Source: an uncultured Novosphingobium sp. (lineage in GTDB: Bacteria; Pseudomonadota; Alphaproteobacteria; Sphingomonadales; Sphingomonadaceae). From it: DNA of 5,925 bases. The notes below the pieces were generated by a model. The model saw only the letters and a list, made by a program, of their open reading frames with translations, was not told where the DNA came from and made no database searches. This document shows positions 1 to 5,173 of the stretch, in pieces. The stretch lies in assembly GCA_937996535.1 (NCBI GenBank), contig CALKVF010000019.1:1-5925 (forward strand). The letters are read 5' to 3'. The translations under genes were made by a program, and so were the position numbers. Position 1 is the stretch's first letter; every line of letters begins with the position of its first letter.

Positions 1-1191
1 GGTCGGCGGGCTGGCGATGCGCATGTGCACTTCGGCAGCGCCGGCATCGCGCATCATCTGCACGATCTTCATCGAGGTGGTGCCGCGCACGATCGAATCG
101 TCGATCAGCACGATCCGCTTGCCTTCGACCAGCGCGCGGTTGGCGTTGTGCTTGCGCTTCACATCGGCATGGCGCGCGCCGTCCGACGGCTGGATGAACG
201 TGCGCCCGACATAGTGCGAACGGATGATCCCGAGGCCAAAGGGAATGCCCGATTGCTGGGCATAGCCGATCGCGGCGGGCACGCCGCTGTCGGGCACCGG
301 CACCACGAGATCGGCTTCGACCGGGGCTTCGATCGCGAGTTCCGCGCCGATCTGGCGGCGCACTTCATAGACCGAGTGTCCGCCCATGACCGAATCCGGG
401 CGGCTGAAATAGACGTGTTCGAAAATGCACGGGCGCGGCGAGGTTTCGCCGAACGGGCGGTGGCTGGTGATCCGGCCATCGGTGCGCACTTCGACGATTT
501 CGCCGGGTTCGACCTCGCGCACGAATTCGGCGCCGACCACGTCGAGCCCGACGGATTCGCTGGCGAACACGATCGCATCGCCGATCCGGCCCATCACCAG
601 CGGGCGGATGCCCAGCGGATCGCGGCAGGCGATCAGGCGCTTGGGGGTCATGCAGATCAGCGAATAGGCACCTTCGATCATCCGCAGCGCATCGACGAAC
701 CGGTCGAGCAGCTTGTGGAAGCGGCTGGTCGCGATGAGGTGGATGATGACTTCGGTGTCCGAGGTCGACTGGAAGATCGAGCCCTTGGAGACCAGCTCGC
801 GCTTGAGCGTCATCGCGTTGGAAATGTTGCCGTTGTGCGCGATCGAAAAGCCGCCGGCGGCCAGATCGGCAAACAGCGGCTGGACATTGCGCAGGCCCGA
901 GCCGCCGGTGGTGGCATAGCGCACGTGGCCCGAGGCGACGCTGCCGGGCAGCTGGTCAAAGCAGGAATTGTCGCTGAACACCTGGGCGACATGGCCAATC
1001 CCGCGGTGCGAATAGAATTCGCGGCCATCAAGGCTGACGATGCCGCAGGCTTCCTGCCCGCGGTGTTGCAGGGCGTGCAGCCCCAGGGCAGTCATCGCGG
1101 CTGCATCGCGCGCGCCAATGACGCCGAAAATGCCGCATTCCTCGCGGAGCTTGTCGCCATCCGCGTCTAGGAAAGGATTTGTGATGTTCAT
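1..1191 (-). CDS. purF: Amidophosphoribosyltransferase (glutamine PRPP amidotransferase), 3' end outside window
   Basis: Catalyses the committed step of de novo purine synthesis in the cytoplasm: PRPP + glutamine + water gives 5-phosphoribosylamine, glutamate and pyrophosphate. Read on the minus strand it gives 397 codons without a stop; the family is usually about 480-500 residues, so roughly 100 C-terminal residues are missing. The start is firm: an in-frame TGA lies two codons upstream of the ATG at 1191, and a modest GGGTGA ribosome site precedes it. An 18-residue propeptide ends in LREE before C19 of ECGIFGV, the N-terminal nucleophile exposed by self-cleavage in class II (Ntn) glutaminase domains. 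HALQHRGQE, RYATTGGSG and IAHNGN follow. The phosphoribosyltransferase half shows CIFEHVYFSRPDS (C255), PDSGVPAA (about 300-307), and the PRPP-binding loop VLIDDSIVRGTT (about 361-372). C255 suggests the iron-sulfur type of PurF. The gene is divergent from lolC, and no cvpA lies directly upstream. Identification is very secure. Confidence 0.97.
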   Translation of the reverse strand, partial: MNITNPFLDADGDKLREECGIFGVIGARDAAAMTALGLHALQHRGQEACGIVSLDGREFYSHRGIGHVAQVFSDNSCFDQLPGSVASGHVRYATTGGSGLRNVQPLFADLAAGGFSIAHNGNISNAMTLKRELVSKGSIFQSTSDTEVIIHLIATSRFHKLLDRFVDALRMIEGAYSLICMTPKRLIACRDPLGIRPLVMGRIGDAIVFASESVGLDVVGAEFVREVEPGEIVEVRTDGRITSHRPFGETSPRPCIFEHVYFSRPDSVMGGHSVYEVRRQIGAELAIEAPVEADLVVPVPDSGVPAAIGYAQQSGIPFGLGIIRSHYVGRTFIQPSDGARHADVKRKHNANRALVEGKRIVLIDDSIVRGTTSMKIVQMMRDAGAAEVHMRIASPPT

Positions 1192-1216
1192 GTTTCACCC
1201 GGCCAGTGGTGGCGCC

Positions 1217-1257
1217 GCTTTGGCCCCGATGCGCCTGAAAGGCAAGGGGCCGAAAGC
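1217..1257 (-). repeat. Nested inverted repeat (hairpin) in the purF leader
   Basis: Outer arms GCTTTGGCCCC (1217-1227) and GGGGCC plus AAAGC (1246-1257, with one bulged G at 1252) are complementary over 11 pairs. Between them GCCT-gaa-AGGC (1233-1243) forms a second, perfect 4-bp stem. As purF mRNA the structure would end about 25 nt before the start codon. No T-run follows on either strand, so it does not look like an intrinsic terminator. A smaller repeat, GCCA-gtgg-TGGC at 1202-1213, lies between it and the purF start. The complementarity is directly visible; a role as a leader regulatory element is inference. Confidence 0.5.
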
Positions 1258-1367
1258 TGCCATGCCCGATGAAATGTGCTGCCGCCGCCGCCTGCGCAGA
1301 TAAGTTCATGGCAATGGCGCATTTTTGGGGGCAGGGCGGTGCAGCCGGTGCGAGCAGCGGGCGGCGC

Positions 1368-1396
1368 TTGCCAGTGCGGCGGGGCGGGCCTACATC
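1368..1396 (+). promoter_or_regulatory. Possible sigma-70-type promoter for the lolC-lolD-peroxidase operon
   Basis: TTGCCA at 1368-1373 matches the TTGACA -35 consensus at five of six positions. It is followed after exactly 17 nt by TACATC at 1391-1396, which matches TATAAT at only three of six. Transcription would begin near 1403, giving a leader of about 37 nt before the proposed TTG start at 1440. It would also leave the earlier in-frame ATG codons at 1269 and 1308 untranscribed. The rest of 1192-1439 holds no gene I can support. I could not find an equally good promoter for purF on the other strand. Confidence 0.33.
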
Positions 1397-1430
1397 GCTG
1401 GCAACGACCCATCCCGCATTTCCCTCCCGC

Positions 1431-1434
1431 GAGG
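1431..1434 (+). promoter_or_regulatory. Ribosome binding site supporting a TTG start for lolC
   Basis: GAGG lies 5 nt upstream of the TTG at 1440. It is the only good Shine-Dalgarno match placed correctly for a start next to the conserved N-terminal SPFEW segment, so it favours 1440 over the distant in-frame ATG codons. Confidence 0.5.
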
Positions 1435-1439
1435 CCTGC

Positions 1440-2681
1440 TTGCTGCTTTCTCCTTTCGAATGGACCATCGCCAAGCGTTACATGATGCCGGGGCGGGGCG
1501 AGGCGTTTATCGCGCTGGTGGCCGGGATCAGCCTGGTTGCGGTGATGCTGGGCGTGGCCGCGCTGGTCATCGTGATGAGCGTGATGAACGGCTTTCGCGC
1601 CGAACTGTTCGACAAGATCGTGGGGCTTAACGGCCACGCGATCGTCCAGGCCTATGGCGGGCGGCTGGAAAACTGGCGCGAGGTGCTGGCCGAGGTCAAG
1701 GCGACGCCGGGCGTCACTCGCGCCTCGCCGCTGATCGAGCAGCCGCTGCTCGCCAGCTTCAATGGCCGGGTCGAGGCGATTTTCGCGCGCGGCAATACGG
1801 ACGAGGACATCACCCGGCTCAAGGACAAGCTGGTCACCGGATCGCTCGGCGATCTGCGCCCCGGTGCGAACAATGTCGCGCTGGGCTCGCAGCTTGCGGC
1901 CAATCTGGGTGCGCGGGTGGGCGATACGATCACGGTGATCAACCCGCAGGGCCAATCGACCCCCTTCGGCACGGTTCCGCGTCAAATCGCCTATCATGTC
2001 TCCGCGATCTTCGAGATCGGGGTCTATGACTATGACCAGCGGTTTGTGGTCATGCCGATGCAGGATGCCCAGACCCTGCTGCTGACGGGCGATTCCGTGG
2101 GCATGATCGAAGTCCAGGTCGACGATCCCGACCGGGCTGCGCAGATCCTTGCCCCGGTTGGCCAGAAGCTGGCGGGCCAAGCGGTGGTGACCGACTGGAA
2201 GACGATCAACGCCAGCCTGTTCGAAGCCCTCGCGGTGGAGCGGGTGGCGATGTTCGTGGTGCTGTCGATCATCGTGCTGGTGGCGGTGTTCAACATCCTG
2301 TCGAGCCTGATCATGCTGGTGCGCGCCAAGACCCGCGACATCGCGATCCTGCGGACGATGGGGGCCACCCGGCGCTCGTTGCTCAAGGTGTTCGTGACGA
2401 TCGGCTTTGTGATCGGGGCGCTCGGCACGCTGGCCGGGCTGGCGCTGGGCTTCGTGTTCCTGTTCTTCCGGCAGGGCATTGTCCGGCTGGTCGAAGTGCT
2501 GACCGGGCAGAATCTGTGGGATCCCTCGATCCGCTTCCTGACCGAACTGCCGAGCCGTTCGGACCCGGTGGAAATCACCGTGATCGCGCTGATGGCGCTG
2601 CTGTTCAGTTTCCTTGCCACGCTCTACCCCGCGTTCAAGGCGGCGAGCACCGATCCTGTGCAGGTGCTGCGTTATGAATGA
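1440..2681 (+). CDS. lolC: Lipoprotein-releasing ABC transporter permease (LolC/LolE family)
   Basis: Inner-membrane permease of the Lol exporter, which with LolD pulls mature outer-membrane lipoproteins out of the inner membrane and passes them to periplasmic LolA. From the TTG at 1440 it is 413 residues, close to E. coli LolC (399) and LolE (414). In-frame ATGs at 1269 and 1308 would add an Ala/Gly/Arg-rich tail unlike the family, so I reject them. The layout is typical: SPFEWTIAKRY amphipathic start, TM1 about 23-49 running into VMSVMNGFR, a large periplasmic domain, then TM2 about 270-294, TM3 about 317-342 and TM4 about 378-400. RAKTRDIAILRTMGAT (295-310) is the FtsX/MacB coupling region that contacts the ATPase. 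TPFGTVP (174-180) lies where the LolA-binding Hook loop of LolC sits. The stop overlaps the lolD start by 8 nt. Only one permease is visible, so LolF-like homodimerisation is possible. Family secure; exact start and C/E/F subtype less so. Confidence 0.92.
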   Translation: MLLSPFEWTIAKRYMMPGRGEAFIALVAGISLVAVMLGVAALVIVMSVMNGFRAELFDKIVGLNGHAIVQAYGGRLENWREVLAEVKATPGVTRASPLIEQPLLASFNGRVEAIFARGNTDEDITRLKDKLVTGSLGDLRPGANNVALGSQLAANLGARVGDTITVINPQGQSTPFGTVPRQIAYHVSAIFEIGVYDYDQRFVVMPMQDAQTLLLTGDSVGMIEVQVDDPDRAAQILAPVGQKLAGQAVVTDWKTINASLFEALAVERVAMFVVLSIIVLVAVFNILSSLIMLVRAKTRDIAILRTMGATRRSLLKVFVTIGFVIGALGTLAGLALGFVFLFFRQGIVRLVEVLTGQNLWDPSIRFLTELPSRSDPVEITVIALMALLFSFLATLYPAFKAASTDPVQVLRYE

Positions 2682-3348
2682 TCCGGTCGTCAAACTCGCC
2701 GGGCTGACCCGCAGCTTCGAGCAGGGCGGCGAGCGCATCGACGTGCTGCGCGGTGTGGACCTTGAGGTGCGCCCCGGCGAAATCGTCGCGCTGCTGGGGC
2801 CGTCGGGCTCGGGCAAGTCGACCTTGCTTCAGGCGGTGGGGCTGCTGGAAGGCGGCTTTGGCGGGCGGATCGAGATTGCCGGCACCCATGCCTCGGCGCT
2901 GTCGGGCGATGATCGCACGACGCTGCGGCGTGACCGGATCGGTTTCGTCTATCAGTTCCATCACCTGCTGCCCGATTTCAGCGCGCTGGAAAACGTGGTC
3001 TTGCCGCAACTGGTGGCGGGCGCGGATCAGGCCTCGGCCGAAGCGCGCGCGGTTGAACTCCTTACCGCGCTGGGGCTGGGGGCGCGGCTGGGGCACCGGC
3101 CAAGCCAGCTTTCGGGCGGCGAGCAGCAGCGCGTGGCCGTGGCCCGCGCGCTCGCCAACAAGCCCGCGCTGGTGCTGGCGGACGAGCCGACTGGCAATCT
3201 TGACGAGGCGACTGCCGACAAGGTGCTTGGCCAGTTCCTCGATCTGGTGCGAACCCAGGGCAGCGCGGCCCTGGTCGCAACTCATAACGAGCGGCTGGCC
3301 CAGTCGATGGACCGGGTGGTGCGCCTGCATGATGGAGTGCTGGAATGA
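2674..3348 (+). CDS. lolD: Lipoprotein-releasing ABC transporter ATP-binding protein LolD
   Basis: Cytoplasmic ATPase that drives lipoprotein extraction by the Lol permease. At 224 residues it is near the E. coli size (233). All ABC motifs are present and intact: Walker A GPSGSGKST (42-50), Q-loop around Q94 in YQFHHLLPDFSALENV, signature LSGGEQQ (146-152), Walker B LVLADE (166-171) followed by PTGNLDE, and switch histidine H204 in ATHNERLA. FHHLLPDFSALENV and the PTGNLD D-loop are characteristic of the MacB/LolD/FtsE group, and the adjoining permease assigns it to Lol. I chose the ATG at 2674 rather than an in-frame one at 2614: it begins MNDPVVKLAGLTRSF as family members do, has AGGTG 7 nt upstream, and overlaps the lolC stop by 8 nt, implying translational coupling. 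The last codon overlaps the peroxidase start as ATGA. Confidence 0.97.
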   Translation: MNDPVVKLAGLTRSFEQGGERIDVLRGVDLEVRPGEIVALLGPSGSGKSTLLQAVGLLEGGFGGRIEIAGTHASALSGDDRTTLRRDRIGFVYQFHHLLPDFSALENVVLPQLVAGADQASAEARAVELLTALGLGARLGHRPSQLSGGEQQRVAVARALANKPALVLADEPTGNLDEATADKVLGQFLDLVRTQGSAALVATHNERLAQSMDRVVRLHDGVLE

Positions 3349-3824
3349 AGACGATCGCGGATTTCACGGCCAAGCTTCCCAACGGTGAGGAGATCAGCCT
3401 GGCCGACAAGCTCGGCAAGGTGGTGCTGGTGGTCAACACGGCCAGCAAGTGCGGCTTTACCCCGCAGTATGACGGGCTTGAGGCGCTGTGGCGCAAGTAT
3501 CGCGATCAGGGCTTCGAAGTGATCGCCTTCCCGTGCAACCAGTTCGGCCATCAGGAGCCGGGCAGCGCCGATGAAATCGCCGAGTTCTGCAAGGTCAATT
3601 TCGGGCTGAGCTTCCCGTTGATGGGCAAGATCGACGTCAACGGCGCCGATGCCGCGCCGCTGTACGATTGGCTCAAGGCCGAGGCGCCGGGGCTGATGGG
3701 AACCAAGTCGATCAAGTGGAACTTCACCAAGTTCCTGATCGGCCGCGATGGCAAGGTGGTGCGCCGCTATGGCCCGACCGACAAGCCCGCCGCGCTCGAT
3801 CGGGACATTGCCGCGCAGCTGTGA
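3345..3824 (+). CDS. Glutathione peroxidase family protein, probably thioredoxin-dependent (BtuE/BsaA type)
   Basis: A thiol peroxidase that reduces hydrogen peroxide or lipid hydroperoxides, normally in the cytoplasm; no signal peptide is present. The 159-residue length is typical of the short bacterial and yeast-like class that lacks the animal oligomerisation loop. NTASKCGFTPQY carries the peroxidatic cysteine C36 (Cys, not selenocysteine). FPCNQFGHQEPG supplies Q70, and KWNFTKFLI supplies W125 and N126, completing the Cys-Gln-Trp-Asn catalytic tetrad. C82 in EFCKVNFGLSFP matches the resolving cysteine of yeast Gpx3/Orp1 (C36/C82), so thioredoxin rather than glutathione is the likely reductant. 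C64 is a third cysteine. The ATG overlaps the lolD stop by 4 nt (ATGA), with GGAG 7 nt upstream, so it is the third cistron of the lol operon. Its stop is 6 nt from the stop of the converging gene. Family certain; reductant and physiological substrate inferred. Confidence 0.96.
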   Translation: MKTIADFTAKLPNGEEISLADKLGKVVLVVNTASKCGFTPQYDGLEALWRKYRDQGFEVIAFPCNQFGHQEPGSADEIAEFCKVNFGLSFPLMGKIDVNGADAAPLYDWLKAEAPGLMGTKSIKWNFTKFLIGRDGKVVRRYGPTDKPAALDRDIAAQL

Positions 3825-3830
3825 TCGCAG

Positions 3831-5000
3831 TCAGCGGGCCAGCGCGACCAGCTTGCCCTGATCGATGCTGGCCACCGCGGCTTTGAGATCATCGATGCTG
3901 GCGGCCTGGCCTTCGGCTTCGACCATGAAGCGGCTGGCGATCTGCACCCCATAGCTGCCGCTGCCGTCGGTGCGGTTCCACTTTTCGACGCGCATCTGCC
4001 CGCCTTCGGTGGTGGTGCGCTCATAACCGTTGGCGTCTTCCTTGTTTTCCTCGACGCCGAGGCCGCCCGCGATCCCGGCCAATGCGCCCATCGCCGCCAT
4101 GTCGACCACGCGCAGACGAATGGTCTTGTCACCCAGCGCATAGGTGCCTTCGGCCTGGGCGCCGATCCCGCCGGCGCCGCCCGACTGCGTGGCGGTGCGG
4201 ACATAGCCGCCGAGCGTGGCAGGCAGCAGTGCCTGCAATGCCGCGACGCTCACCGGCTTGGCATCCTTGGTCTGTTCAAGCTGGCGCGAGGCCTGTTCGA
4301 GATTGGCCGTGTCGATCCGTCCACCGCCGGGCAGGTTGACCTCGACATTGTCGCCCGAGCGGGCCGCAAGGCCGGCCATGCCGCCGCCCATCAGCCCGGT
4401 CAGCCGGGTGGTGATCGTGCCGGCAATCGCCATCAGCACGATCGCGCAGAGCGCGGTCACCACGGTATAGCCGGTCGAACGGGCGCGCGGCACCTGCATC
4501 ACCGGACCTGCGCCCAGATAGAACAGGTAGAGGCTGTAGATCCCCGCCAACACGCCGAGCATCGCCAGCGACGGCACGAGGCCCAGTATGCCTGCGATCC
4601 ACGCCGGGGTGAGCGAATAGGCGACCAGCTTGAACGCCTGGGTGCGATTGGCTGTGCCGCCGAAATTGGGGGCCAGAAAATCGGCCACCAGCGCGATCAC
4701 GATCAGGCTGACGATGGCCATGACAAAACTGGTCAGCGCTATGCCAAGGCCGCTGGTCAGGCTGGGGTGATAGGTTGCCAGCAGCAGCGAGACGCCGAAC
4801 ACCTGCCCGCCGATCAGGGCAGCCAGCGGGCCGATCGCGGCTAGCGGGGCGGCATAGCGCGTGATGATGTCACCGGGGGTGGCTGGCTCAGCAGCGATCG
4901 CGGGCCAGGTGTCCTCGGGATTGAGCGTGATCGCCTTGGCCCGCGCGACCAGTGCGGTGCTGCCCGGAGCGCCGGACCCATTGGGTGTGGAATCATTCAT
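3831..5000 (-). CDS. Yip1-family multi-pass membrane protein with an extra C-terminal domain
   Basis: 389 residues; exact function unknown. The N-terminal half resembles bacterial Yip1-domain proteins: a short cytoplasmic lead with VARAKAITLNPEDTWPAIAAEPAT (about 18-41), then five hydrophobic segments at about 49-70, 85-109, 122-142, 144-165 and 178-198. Basic residues (R20, K22, R48; R119, K124; R172, R174) fall in alternate loops, which by the positive-inside rule puts the N-terminus in the cytoplasm and the C-terminus in the periplasm. Residues about 199-389 form a soluble region: a short Lys/Gln-rich stretch, LLPATLGGYVRTA, then alternating polar and hydrophobic strands ending in FMVEAEGQAASIDDLKAAVASID. 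I cannot assign this part to a known fold. The start at 5000 has AAGGGGA 6 nt upstream; a longer in-frame reading to 5252 is rejected because its added residues look non-coding and would cross the AT-rich intergenic region. Divergent from dnaE and convergent with the peroxidase gene. Confidence 0.85.
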   Translation of the reverse strand: MNDSTPNGSGAPGSTALVARAKAITLNPEDTWPAIAAEPATPGDIITRYAAPLAAIGPLAALIGGQVFGVSLLLATYHPSLTSGLGIALTSFVMAIVSLIVIALVADFLAPNFGGTANRTQAFKLVAYSLTPAWIAGILGLVPSLAMLGVLAGIYSLYLFYLGAGPVMQVPRARSTGYTVVTALCAIVLMAIAGTITTRLTGLMGGGMAGLAARSGDNVEVNLPGGGRIDTANLEQASRQLEQTKDAKPVSVAALQALLPATLGGYVRTATQSGGAGGIGAQAEGTYALGDKTIRLRVVDMAAMGALAGIAGGLGVEENKEDANGYERTTTEGGQMRVEKWNRTDGSGSYGVQIASRFMVEAEGQAASIDDLKAAVASIDQGKLVALAR

Positions 5001-5173
5001 GGCCAGTCCCCTTTGCAGGAGTGAAAGGAACGCATCGCGACCCGCCGCTGATTGCCGGGGAGACAACCACAACTTTCTGAGATTGCAAAGACAATTCGCT
5101 TGGCTGGGATCGGCGGTGGATAGGTCGGTCATGGCCTTTTGCGAATCCCGTCCGCCATGCCTAGGGTCGGCCC
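5001..5173. promoter_or_regulatory. Divergent intergenic region between the Yip1-family gene and dnaE
   Basis: This 173-nt gap must hold the promoters of both divergent genes unless either is transcribed from elsewhere. Its centre (5061-5100) has only 16 G/C in 40 bases, far below the surrounding sequence, which fits a promoter core. Hexamers such as TTGCAA at 5083-5088 (plus) and TTGTCT on the minus strand are weak -35 candidates, but I found no convincing -10 partner at normal spacing. One GANTC site (GAATC, 5143-5147), the target of the alphaproteobacterial CcrM methylase, lies about 27 nt before dnaE. The region role is inferred from layout. Confidence 0.4.
5007..5013 (-). promoter_or_regulatory. 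Ribosome binding site of the Yip1-family gene
   Basis: AAGGGGA on the minus strand sits 6 nt before the ATG at 5000, the strongest Shine-Dalgarno match in the area. It decides that start over upstream in-frame ATGs. It lies inside a short inverted repeat (CCTTT at 5010-5014 with AAAGG at 5024-5028). Confidence 0.6.

Noticed and set aside
25..1170. 381-codon plus-strand open reading frame
   Set aside because: It is exactly antisense to purF, whose every motif is intact. The translation is His/Asp/Arg/Ala-rich and low in complexity, as expected for a GC-rich antisense frame.
1269..1439. Possible longer N-terminus of the Lol permease from ATG 1269 or 1308
   Set aside because: The extra residues are Ala/Gly/Arg/Pro-rich, have no counterpart in the family, and would lie upstream of the candidate promoter.
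1188..2816. 542-codon minus-strand open reading frame across the lolC region
   Set aside because: It is antisense to the clear Lol permease and runs into lolD and purF regulatory sequence. Its product is rich in His, Gln, Arg and Asp with no recognisable domain: a codon-bias shadow.
2635..3330. 231-codon minus-strand open reading frame opposite lolD
   Set aside because: Antisense shadow of a complete ABC ATPase gene, with no family resemblance and no ribosome site.
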